Below, piece by piece: positions 1-5,050 of a stretch of DNA of 5,050 bases. The DNA lies in assembly GCA_937927565.1 (NCBI GenBank), contig CALBDV010000880.1, forward strand, positions 1 to 5,050, given 5' to 3'. Made by a program: the position numbers and the translations under genes. The notes under the pieces are model-generated. The model had not been told where the DNA came from, searched no databases, and was given only the letters and a program-made list of their open reading frames with translations. The stretch comes from an uncultured Holophagales bacterium (GTDB taxonomy: Bacteria; Acidobacteriota; Thermoanaerobaculia; UBA5066). Every line of letters starts with the position of its first letter. Position 1 is the first letter of the stretch.

Positions 1-2
1 GC

Positions 3-119
3 GCCTGTCGGTCGCTCGCGGTCGGAGCGTCCGACCTCGACGCCATCGGCCAGGATTGCGTCTCCGGTAGCGTCCTGCCGGGTCGTGATCTCGTTCTCGA
101 TCTAGGGGGACCAAGGTAG
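3..119 (+). CDS. Possible C-terminal end of a gene entering from the left (partial, unknown)
   Basis: Plus frame 3 is open from the window edge to a TAG at 117-119 and encodes 38 residues ending DLVLDLGGPR. Its codons mostly end in G or C and the composition is balanced (Asp, Val, Leu, Gly). The opposite strand and the other plus frames read as arginine- or serine-rich shadow sequence. This is what the tail of a real gene would look like, but 38 codons is too short to be sure and no family is recognisable. Nothing that could be named as a gene or signal was seen between 120 and 283. Confidence 0.25.
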   Translation, partial: ACRSLAVGASDLDAIGQDCVSGSVLPGRDLVLDLGGPR

Positions 120-283
120 CCTGGGACTCAACCAGAAGGCCGTGCGACGTCGGTACTGGCCCTGCTATCGGGATAGTCGTTGACACTCCGGCGATGGCGT
201 GAGCTCGGTAGCCCCCGGTCCGAGGGAGCCTTCCGGGCGGCGCTGGCGGTCGGTCCGTAGACCCTACTCCTGCAGCTGCCTGT

Positions 284-589
284 TCAGTTCACGGGCGACC
301 AGACGATCGACCCGACCGCCTCGCTTTCGTCGCACCGCTCGATCCCCACGGTGAAGCTGATGGTGTCCTCTCGGACCACGACGGCCTCGTGTTCGGGGTC
401 GTAGTCGGTTGTCGCCCGGGCCACGGCGATGATCATCTCCGGCTCCGCCCGCCACTCCGATAGCTGCGCCACAGCCTCGTCCGCACGAACGCAGATCGGT
501 TCCGGGTCGTCGAGGAGGATGACGACAGCTCCGCGGTCGTACTCAAGGAAGGCGAGGACGGCTCGGCGGATCAGGTCACGCCGGTTCAC
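284..589 (-). CDS. Short acidic hypothetical protein, 101 residues
   Basis: I do not recognise this protein. The open frame extends upstream to an ATG at 679, but that extra segment is Gly/Arg/Ala-rich and looks untranslated. The GTG at 589 has an AGGAG element (minus strand, 601-605) 11 bases before it and begins the plausible sequence MNRRDLIRRAVLAFLEYDRG. The product is acidic, with about 21 Asp/Glu against 10 Arg and no Lys. It has no signal peptide or membrane segment, so it is probably cytosolic. A basic helix-like N-terminus (residues 2-16) is followed by a hydrophobic strand-like run AVVILLDDPEP (21-31), a helix-like stretch (36-48), and beta-like segments around MIIAVARA (52-59), EAVVVRED (68-75) and ISFTVGIE (77-84), suggesting a small alpha/beta fold. 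It stands alone and is read away from the main gene group. The balanced amino acid content supports a real gene; function is unknown. Confidence 0.55.
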   Translation of the reverse strand: MNRRDLIRRAVLAFLEYDRGAVVILLDDPEPICVRADEAVAQLSEWRAEPEMIIAVARATTDYDPEHEAVVVREDTISFTVGIERCDESEAVGSIVWSPVN

Positions 590-957
590 CGGGTGATTCT
601 CTCCTGGCTGCGCGCCACGCGCGTCGACCTCGGCACCGGCCTCGCCATTGCCGCTGCCGCCGCGCAGCCGATCCCTCAACCCACCCGAGCGGCCGGGTCC
701 AGTCGTAGACCTTTCCGGTCCTCAATCGAGCACTGCGAGTGGCCTTCGCCCCCTCCTGGGTGCCTTGGCGACGCTCCCGGAAAGAAAGTTTCAGGGGCCT
801 GTAGCAAAAAGTCGGGTCTCGCGGAGCTTAGATGTGGCGGACGGTCAGGTGAGCCGCCGACTACCGGCTCTTCCGGAATCCGGGGAGGCAGTGCAGTGTG
901 TGCCTGATGTTCGCCTGCTCAATACCGAATCAGCAGGTGATGAGGGGAGAGGTTTGA
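590..957. other. Gene-poor stretch, no identifiable content
   Basis: Reading frames on either strand here are rich in Arg, Ser, Pro and Gly and look like chance frames in GC-rich DNA. No tRNA, terminator with a T-run or clear promoter was seen. The only structure is a weak 6-bp inverted repeat, CCTGCT at 914-919 and AGCAGG at 932-937 with a 12-base loop, just upstream of the short frame at 958. The stretch probably separates the minus-strand gene from the plus-strand group and would have to hold the promoter for both. Confidence 0.5.
946..952 (+). promoter_or_regulatory. Ribosome binding site for the short frame at 958
   Basis: GGAGAGG lies five bases before the ATG at 958. It is the main reason to consider this short frame translated. 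Confidence 0.35.
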
Positions 958-1080
958 ATGTCTCGACAAGACTGGCGCCCGGATCGCACCTTCATCGTTT
1001 CGCTGCTGATGCTTGACAGCACCGAAAAGGGGGCGGGTTCGGCGCTGCCGGCCCTTCTTCAACGACGGGGGTCCCCGTAG
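958..1080 (+). CDS. Possible small protein, 40 residues, unknown
   Basis: An ATG with a well-placed GGAGAGG opens a 40-codon frame ending in TAG at 1078-1080. The product begins MSRQDWRPDRTFIVSLLML and ends ALLQRRGSP. Residues 12-19 form a short hydrophobic run (FIVSLLML) flanked by charged residues; it is too short for an ordinary transmembrane segment. No family is recognised. The frame ends 96 bases before the propeller-like gene, so it could be a leader-type or small protein of the same transcript, the stub of a longer lost gene, or a chance frame. The ribosome binding site is the strongest support; codon statistics on 40 codons cannot settle it. Confidence 0.3.
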   Translation: MSRQDWRPDRTFIVSLLMLDSTEKGAGSALPALLQRRGSP

Positions 1081-1167
1081 TGTTATGCGCCGCGTTTCGC
1101 TGCCCGAGATCAACCCACCGAGACCGCTCCCCTTTGCATTGCGGTTTGCTCCCCGTGTAGTCTCGTC

Positions 1168-1174
1168 GAGGTGA
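1168..1174 (+). promoter_or_regulatory. Ribosome binding site that selects GTG 1177
   Basis: GAGGTGA matches the anti-Shine-Dalgarno core. Its GAGG ends five bases before GTG 1177. The alternative GTG at 1171 lies inside this motif and so cannot be the start it serves. Confidence 0.55.
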
Positions 1175-1176
1175 TT

Positions 1177-2160
1177 GTGTCGCATAAAGTGTTTGGGCCG
1201 TTCGTGACAGTCGCTGAATTGCTGCTTCTCGTGGCTGTGCTCGTCCCCTCTTCTCAGGACTCCCAGGCGGCGACTGCCCTGACGGTAACGGAGAAGGCCG
1301 TGTCATTTGCGCAAGGGCTGCGCCCCGCCCAATCCGGCGTGACCAGCGACGGCTGGTTCTGGGGCTGGAGCAGCCGTCCTGGAGACGTCACCTGCGTTTC
1401 ACCCACCGGTACGGTTGCCCACGGACCTCGCATCGCTGCTGCGTCCGCGGTAGACGTGGATCGCCGTCTCGGCGTTGCTGCGCTAACGGAGGCGGGCACG
1501 GGCCTTCAGCTCATCAGTTGGACGGGCGAGATGCTGCGACAGTTCTCGCTTCCAGACGAGATGTTCCGCTTGGCGTGGATCGATGCCCAGACCGTAGCCG
1601 TTACGCCTCGGCGGATCGGGTACCGCGTCCTCCTCATCGACACGACCGACGGACGCGTGAAGGCGCAGCTTGGACCAGTACCATCCGTTGCCTCGAAGGC
1701 ACGCGGCGCCGTGCTTCTTCGAAGTACGTTTGTTCGGTTCTCCGGGGCGAAGAAGATGCTCGTAACGCTTGACGGTTTCAGCGGCGAGCTGTCCTTCCTG
1801 TCGCTAACGAGCCCCGCTCAGACTAGCTGGCATCTGCCGAATCCCAACGGGGAGACGATGTCACGTTGGCTGCAGGACTACGACATGAAGGCCGTCGCAG
1901 ACGGGAAGCCGGCGACATCCGGGGCTCTCTGCTTCGCCTCTCTGTCTCTTGACGTCGATGCCCGCGCATGGGTCGGCGTGCATTGCCGTGACGAGCGGCT
2001 TCTTCTAGCCCGAGTCGACTCCTACTCCGGCATCGAAGAGCGTCGAATCCCTTCGGCCGGCTGCTGCACGATTTGGGGAACCGTCTGGGGGAGGTACTGG
2101 ATGCAGCACAGCGATCCGATGCAGGGGCCCGGCGGGTGTCACGCCGCGAGAGAGCTATAG
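1177..2160 (+). CDS. Secreted beta-propeller-like protein, 327 residues
   Basis: Likely an exported protein with a propeller-type beta-repeat fold; its partner or ligand is unknown. With GTG 1177 as start, residues 1-31 form a signal peptide: HK near the N-terminus, a hydrophobic core around AELLLLVAVLV (13-23) and a cleavage-type S-Q-A (29-31). The mature part alternates short hydrophobic strands with turns of the kind seen in YncE, NHL or 6-bladed propellers, for example LQLISWTGEMLRQFSLPDE, YRVLLIDTTDGRVKAQLG, KMLVTLDGFSGELSFLSL and LLLARVDSYSGIEERRIP. The length fits a six-bladed domain. There are six cysteines in the mature part (73, 252, 270, 296, 297, 321), five of them in the last quarter, including a vicinal Cys-Cys. 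No catalytic motif is visible. The first of three close genes encoding exported proteins; the cysteine-rich gene follows 66 bases on. The gene is probably real; the propeller assignment rests on strand/turn pattern only. Confidence 0.75.
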   Translation: MSHKVFGPFVTVAELLLLVAVLVPSSQDSQAATALTVTEKAVSFAQGLRPAQSGVTSDGWFWGWSSRPGDVTCVSPTGTVAHGPRIAAASAVDVDRRLGVAALTEAGTGLQLISWTGEMLRQFSLPDEMFRLAWIDAQTVAVTPRRIGYRVLLIDTTDGRVKAQLGPVPSVASKARGAVLLRSTFVRFSGAKKMLVTLDGFSGELSFLSLTSPAQTSWHLPNPNGETMSRWLQDYDMKAVADGKPATSGALCFASLSLDVDARAWVGVHCRDERLLLARVDSYSGIEERRIPSAGCCTIWGTVWGRYWMQHSDPMQGPGGCHAAREL

Positions 2161-2176
2161 GTCAGTTGCTTCCCGC

Positions 2177-2198
2177 GCGGCCAAATCTAGATGGCCGC
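2177..2198 (+). promoter_or_regulatory. Intercistronic hairpin, perfect 7-bp stem
   Basis: GCGGCCA (2177-2183) and TGGCCGC (2192-2198) are exact reverse complements around an 8-base loop AATCTAGA. The hairpin begins 17 bases after the propeller-like gene's stop and ends 17 bases before the next gene's Shine-Dalgarno. No T-run follows, so it is a poor intrinsic terminator. It could protect or delimit the mRNA between the two genes and allow unequal expression. That role is inferred; the pairing is directly visible. Confidence 0.45.
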
Positions 2199-2215
2199 AA
2201 GCATCGGGCAGGTCC

Positions 2216-2222
2216 AAGGAGG
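2216..2222 (+). promoter_or_regulatory. Strong ribosome binding site for the cysteine-rich protein
   Basis: AAGGAGG is a near-perfect Shine-Dalgarno four bases before ATG 2227. It is the best ribosome site in the window, which suggests high translation of the small protein, and it rules out the upstream in-frame ATG at 2191, which has no such site and lies in the hairpin. Confidence 0.75.
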
Positions 2223-2226
2223 GTTC

Positions 2227-2496
2227 ATGACGAGGAAGCTACGGTTCGTCCTTTCCGTTCTGGCGATCGCACTCTGCCTATACAGTCCCTACGGCCTCGG
2301 CTGCTGGGACGAATCCGGGAACAGGATCCCGTGCCGGCAGGACCCCGGTGGGGGTGGGGGTGGTGGCAGCTGCACCCACTGCGATCAGCCGACGTGCGGC
2401 TGCCCTGCTCTGGGTCCCGGATGGCATTACTGCAACTTCTCGTGCACCTGCAGCGTCTTGCAGTGCACGCAGAGCTGTAGTCCCTGCCCCAACTGA
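2227..2496 (+). CDS. Small secreted cysteine-rich protein, 89 residues, 12 Cys in mature part
   Basis: No family is recognised with certainty. Residues 1-25 form a signal peptide: TRKLR, then a hydrophobic core FVLSVLAIALCL, then a turn-rich SPYGLG. The sequence before Cys26 (G-L-G) is not a good lipobox, so release by signal peptidase I is likelier than lipid attachment. The mature part has Cys at 26, 36, 49, 52, 57, 59, 69, 73, 75, 80, 84 and 87. A short C-x9-C loop is joined by seven glycines (41-47) to a dense core with spacing C-x2-C-x4-C-x-C-x9-C-x3-C-x-C-x4-C-x3-C-x2-C. There are only two Trp (27 and 66). An even cysteine number and export point to disulfides, with up to six bonds; metal binding is an alternative given the close pairs. 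It lies between a propeller-like gene and a 13-base-distant Ig-repeat gene. The MauA-like layout (12 Cys, two Trp, propeller neighbour) is analogy only; this protein is about half the length of MauA. Confidence 0.8.
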   Translation: MTRKLRFVLSVLAIALCLYSPYGLGCWDESGNRIPCRQDPGGGGGGGSCTHCDQPTCGCPALGPGWHYCNFSCTCSVLQCTQSCSPCPN

Positions 2497-2499
2497 CCT

Positions 2500-2504
2500 A
2501 GAGG
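2500..2504 (+). promoter_or_regulatory. Ribosome binding site for GTG 2510
   Basis: AGAGG lies five bases before GTG 2510 and directly after the cysteine-rich gene's stop. It supports the GTG rather than ATG 2549, and it explains why the long open frame upstream of 2510, which overlaps the cysteine-rich gene, should not be included. Confidence 0.5.
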
Positions 2505-2509
2505 TTCTC

Positions 2510-4696
2510 GTGCGCGTTCGATCGCTTATTTCGCTGTCCACTTGCGGCATGGTTTTCGGGGCTTTCATGCTAAAGGCGCCAGCGGCTGCGCCCGAGGATG
2601 CGATGCGATCGGTCTTGGTTCGGCTCCTGACAGAGAAGCCCCCCACTCGGGCATGGCTTGAGGTCACCGATCTCTCCAACCATGTCCCCCTCCCAACGGT
2701 TACCACATACGCCGGAGGGGATGGTGTTCGGCTTACCCTCCCCTCCGGCAATTCCATTGTGTGCGCAGGTGCAGAGGGGCTAGCGTCTGATTGTCGCGTG
2801 GCTCCGGCGGACTCGGCGGCCTCACTCGCTTTGACTCCGACGTCCGGCAGGGAAGTGGTGGGGCGAGTAAGACTCGGCAGGGCCTTTGTGCGTGGTGCTC
2901 GTGTGCGGGTTGTGCTACCGGAGCTCCAAGCTCGGCGGGCCTTCTACTGGCCCCTTCGCCAGGAGGCCGGTCTGTTGATACGCGAGACAGCCACGGATCA
3001 TGACGGACGCTTCAAGATCTCCCGTCTTCCTCTTGGGCGCGTGGAGTTCGAGACTAGCGTCCCGTCTGGTCGCGTCTATCGGAGCCGCGTTTTCACGATC
3101 GCGCCGCCGAACGAACCATCTCCTTCGACGGGTCAGGGTGCTGCAGAAGGACCTCAGAGCGTTGGAGTGCTTCAGTTCGACGAGGGCGTATCGACCCGGG
3201 TGTCTGTGGTCGATAGCGACGGTCAGGGCGTCCCGAAGGCGAGAGTTGGCGCGACACAGAGATCGCGCGATGAGAAGCCGGTACTGGTCGAGACGTTGGC
3301 TGACGCCATGGGGCAGGCTGTGCTCGCTGGGCTTGAGTTCGGCGCACCCATCTCGGTCTCTTGCCTCGCTGAGGGTCGGCTTCCTGAAACGATCGACCTC
3401 CCTGTTCCTCCACCCACGCTTCAGGTGCAGCTGAAAAGGCCGAGCGGCGTTCGCGGCATCGTCGTCACGGAGGAGGGAGAGCCAGTCTCAGGCGCCCAGG
3501 TTGCGCTTGGTGGCAGGACCGCTCGGGTTCTCTCGCACCAGGATGGCGTCTTCGAGTTCTCCGGTCTGCGCGATGGCGAGACCGAACTTCGAGTCGTCGC
3601 GCCGGGGTTCCGCACAACGAGACTTCCTTTGGCCCTCGAGCTTGAGAGATCCACTGATGTCGGCAACGTTCAACTCACTCGCGGCGCAACTCGTCGTGGT
3701 CGAGTCGTCGACGCTAGTACGAGTGACCCCGTTGTAGGTGCATCGGTGGCGATCGAGGATCCCACCGGTGCCGGCGCGACGTCGACGGACGGCGACGGAG
3801 TCTTCGAGTTCCAGACGGATCCCGGGCGCCTGGTAGTACAGGTCCAAGCGTCCGGGTATGCAGGAGCCCGGAACGTGATTGATGGCAAGGATGGAGTGCT
3901 CGATCGCCTAACCGTCATCCGGCTTCATCGCGGAGGTCGGCTCCTGATAAGGGCGACTTCCTCCTATGGGGATGACCCTTGCGTCGGGTGCGCCTTCACT
4001 ATTTCTAGTGATGTCTCACCATGGTTCGGCCTGACGACGGGCTCTAACGGCGAGGCTACTTCGGACGACCTTGCTCCGGGTCGCTATTTGGTCCAGAGAG
4101 AGAGTGCGCGGTCGGTGGGCAGCGCCGTCTTTGTCCACGGCGGAGAGGAGACCAAGGCAGCCGAGATCCGGGACGGGGAAACCGCGATCGTAGACTTCTC
4201 GGAAGCCGTTGAGACGTTCGTCGCTCGCCTCTCACAAGGAGTCGGTTCGGCCGAGCTCGCGTTTGACGATGGTGAGGGTCGACGATTCGCGTCCCGGGCC
4301 GGGGTCGGCACGTTCACCTTTCGTCGCCACCGAGGTCGACGCGTCGCGCTCGCGCTGGAGTCCCCGGAGTTCTCAGTCCCAATAGCCACGGTGCAGGCGG
4401 ACGCTTCGCCTGGCGAGATCGGTATATCGGTTCCGGAGACGCTGGTTCGCGGCCGTTTTCGGTGCCCGAAAGGCAGATTCCCGACTCAGCTCATACGTTT
4501 GCGGCATCTCGTCGAAGGCTCTGGATCCGGATGGTTTCTTTCAGGCGAGGATGGGGAGTTCGCCGTCCCGTATCTCGCGCCTGGCCTCTATATTGTCAAC
4601 GCGGAGGGATCCACAGGGACTGCGTTGCAGGTCAGGGCGTCAGCGTCGCAGAACGTGGGCGACTTGACGCTTATCTCGACGTCCTGTGAACCCTGA
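2510..4696 (+). CDS. Secreted protein of about six carboxypeptidase-regulatory-like (Ig-like) repeats, 728 residues
   Basis: An exported structural or binding protein; no enzyme domain is present. From GTG 2510, residues 1-27 form a signal peptide (MRVR, hydrophobic 6-21, then KAPAAA). The frame is open back to 2348, but that part overlaps the cysteine-rich gene out of phase and is Ala/Arg-rich shadow. Residues 30-110 are a unique N-terminal segment with Cys85 and Cys95. Then come beta-sandwich repeats with the hallmark G-x-V start, P-x-x-G-A-x-V and D-x-x-G-x-F...L-x-x-G: about 113-205 (DHDGRF at 163), 227-300 (ADAMGQ), 312-392 (HQDGVF, the clearest), 396-465 (DGDGVF at 427), 476-545 (GSNGEA at 511) and 646-710 (GEDGEF at 679). 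Residues 546-645 are more degenerate and may hide another repeat. Cys491 and Cys494 form a C-x2-C in the fifth repeat. The family (PF13620-like) commonly serves in surface binding. It starts 13 bases after the cysteine-rich gene, so it is probably cotranscribed. Confidence 0.85.
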   Translation: MRVRSLISLSTCGMVFGAFMLKAPAAAPEDAMRSVLVRLLTEKPPTRAWLEVTDLSNHVPLPTVTTYAGGDGVRLTLPSGNSIVCAGAEGLASDCRVAPADSAASLALTPTSGREVVGRVRLGRAFVRGARVRVVLPELQARRAFYWPLRQEAGLLIRETATDHDGRFKISRLPLGRVEFETSVPSGRVYRSRVFTIAPPNEPSPSTGQGAAEGPQSVGVLQFDEGVSTRVSVVDSDGQGVPKARVGATQRSRDEKPVLVETLADAMGQAVLAGLEFGAPISVSCLAEGRLPETIDLPVPPPTLQVQLKRPSGVRGIVVTEEGEPVSGAQVALGGRTARVLSHQDGVFEFSGLRDGETELRVVAPGFRTTRLPLALELERSTDVGNVQLTRGATRRGRVVDASTSDPVVGASVAIEDPTGAGATSTDGDGVFEFQTDPGRLVVQVQASGYAGARNVIDGKDGVLDRLTVIRLHRGGRLLIRATSSYGDDPCVGCAFTISSDVSPWFGLTTGSNGEATSDDLAPGRYLVQRESARSVGSAVFVHGGEETKAAEIRDGETAIVDFSEAVETFVARLSQGVGSAELAFDDGEGRRFASRAGVGTFTFRRHRGRRVALALESPEFSVPIATVQADASPGEIGISVPETLVRGRFRCPKGRFPTQLIRLRHLVEGSGSGWFLSGEDGEFAVPYLAPGLYIVNAEGSTGTALQVRASASQNVGDLTLISTSCEP

Positions 4697-4804
4697 AGCA
4701 TGGCTGTAGGTTCCTTCTCGGATGACCATTGCTAGCTCGTCTGCGAGTGGCTTTGCGGTGTGCGCCTCTGACACCCCGAGTCCCATTCGGTTTCTGAGAG
4801 CCTC
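4688..4804 (-). pseudogene. Possible remnant of a tyrosine recombinase arm DNA-binding segment
   Basis: Minus-strand residues read from about 4804 to 4688 include LRNRMGLGVSEA, then AKPLADELAMVIREGTYSHA and SGF. This follows the pattern of the arm DNA-binding region of some phage-type integrases (DUF3596-like): R-x-R-x-x-L, a helix ending in I-x-x-G-T-F, then Y-A-x-x-F-P. Here G-T-Y-S-H-A-S-G-F matches in register. The surrounding open frame (ATG 4909 to 4640) has no ribosome site that I can see, its N-terminal third is not integrase-like, and no core or catalytic domain follows because the strand enters the Ig-repeat gene. Third-position GC is lower than in the neighbouring genes. If genuine, it is a decayed fragment; it may be coincidence. 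Confidence 0.25.
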
Positions 4805-5050
4805 ACCGTCGGACCGTTCCGCCGCAGCGAATGGGGCCTCATCACGAGTTGAACGCTCGCCCCGCGTTCTGGGGACACCGTTGGTCTGATGACCCGAACG
4901 CGGAGCCACTTGATCTTCCCCGCTAGCCCGATATTGGGAGGCGGTTAACTGCCAGCGCCGACCAAGGGGGCCGGCGTTCTGCGTTCGAAGGACCAGCGTT
5001 TGCGGGGTTTTCGCGCTCCTCTCCGTCCGGCCCCGTCGCGTCTCCCAGGG
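4697..5050. other. Gene-poor 3' stretch
   Basis: Apart from the integrase-like fragment at its left end and the inverted repeat near the window edge, nothing is identifiable. No convincing intrinsic terminator follows the Ig-repeat gene: the nearest pairing is GGTGT/ACACC (about 4757-4775) with no T-run. Frames on both strands look like shadow or decayed sequence. Confidence 0.45.
4967..5034. repeat. 8-bp inverted repeat with 52-base spacer
   Basis: GGGGCCGG (4967-4974) and CCGGCCCC (5027-5034) are exact reverse complements. The arms are pure G/C, so chance pairing is quite possible in this DNA. No T-run follows. It could be the base of a folded RNA or a protein site; neither is shown. Confidence 0.25.

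Noticed and set aside
180..185. Perfect TTGACA hexamer
   Set aside because: No acceptable -10 element at 16-18 bases on the same strand and no supported plus-strand gene follows it.
593..1016. Overlapping plus-strand frames of 104 and 122 codons
   Set aside because: Pro/Ser/Arg/Gly-rich with no family-like features; no credible ribosome site; they overlap each other in different phases.
1134..1163. Promoter-like TTGCAT and TAGTCT with an 18-base gap before the propeller-like gene
   Set aside because: The -10 match is poor (TAGTCT) and such matches occur by chance; kept only as a place to look for a transcript start.
2191..2226. Earlier ATG 2191 as start of the cysteine-rich protein
   Set aside because: It lies in the hairpin with no ribosome site, while AAGGAGG is perfectly placed for ATG 2227, which also starts a proper signal peptide.
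2290..2310. Lipoprotein signal (lipobox) before Cys26 of the small protein
   Set aside because: G-L-G-C lacks the Leu at -3 and small residue at -2 expected of a lipobox, and Cys26 is in phase with the other cysteines as a disulfide candidate.
2349..2370. G-rich run as a DNA repeat or quadruplex element
   Set aside because: It is explained by seven consecutive glycine codons (residues 41-47) that form the linker of the cysteine-rich protein.
2348..2509. N-terminal 54-codon extension of the Ig-repeat protein from ATG 2348
   Set aside because: It overlaps the cysteine-rich gene out of phase, is Ala/Arg-rich shadow sequence, has no ribosome site and would bury the signal peptide that begins at GTG 2510.
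2278..2757. 159-codon minus-strand frame antisense to the cysteine-rich gene
   Set aside because: Low-complexity Ala/Arg/Thr/Ser composition typical of the reverse of GC-rich coding DNA; it overlaps two better-supported plus-strand genes.
4975..5000. tRNA-like TTCGAA T-loop motif at 4984-4989
   Set aside because: The flanking five bases do not pair and no acceptor, D or anticodon arms can be found.

Overview
The window is GC-rich bacterial DNA with short operon-like spacing, a GTG start on several genes and purine-rich Shine-Dalgarno sites. No gene here fixes the taxon. A secreted beta-propeller-like protein beside a secreted protein built of carboxypeptidase-regulatory-like (Ig-like) repeats would fit a high-GC soil or environmental lineage such as Acidobacteriota or Myxococcota. 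That placement is inference. There are no RNA genes, CRISPR array, intact mobile element or recognisable enzyme.

Left part (1-1176): mostly gene-poor. A possible 3' end of a gene running in from the left covers about 3-119. A short acidic protein of unknown function lies on the minus strand (284-589). The stretch 590-957 holds nothing I can name. A 40-codon reading frame with a good ribosome binding site sits at 958-1080, just upstream of the main gene group.

Centre (1177-4696): three plus-strand genes in close order, each with a predicted signal peptide. They are (i) a 327-residue beta-propeller-like protein; (ii) after a 66-base gap containing a perfect 7-bp hairpin, an 89-residue protein whose mature part has 12 cysteines, two tryptophans and a seven-glycine linker; and (iii) 13 bases later, a 728-residue protein made of about six Ig-like carboxypeptidase-regulatory-type repeats. 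The spacing suggests one transcription unit making envelope or secreted products. The small cysteine-rich protein is the most unusual element. Its pairing with a propeller recalls, by layout only, methylamine dehydrogenase (propeller heavy chain plus 12-cysteine light chain) and the propeller/small cysteine-rich peptide pairs known from Bacteroidetes.

Right part (4697-5050): no confident gene. A minus-strand stretch ending in the last codons of gene (iii) resembles the N-terminal arm DNA-binding segment of certain tyrosine recombinases and may be the remnant of an integrated element. An 8-bp inverted repeat lies near the window edge.
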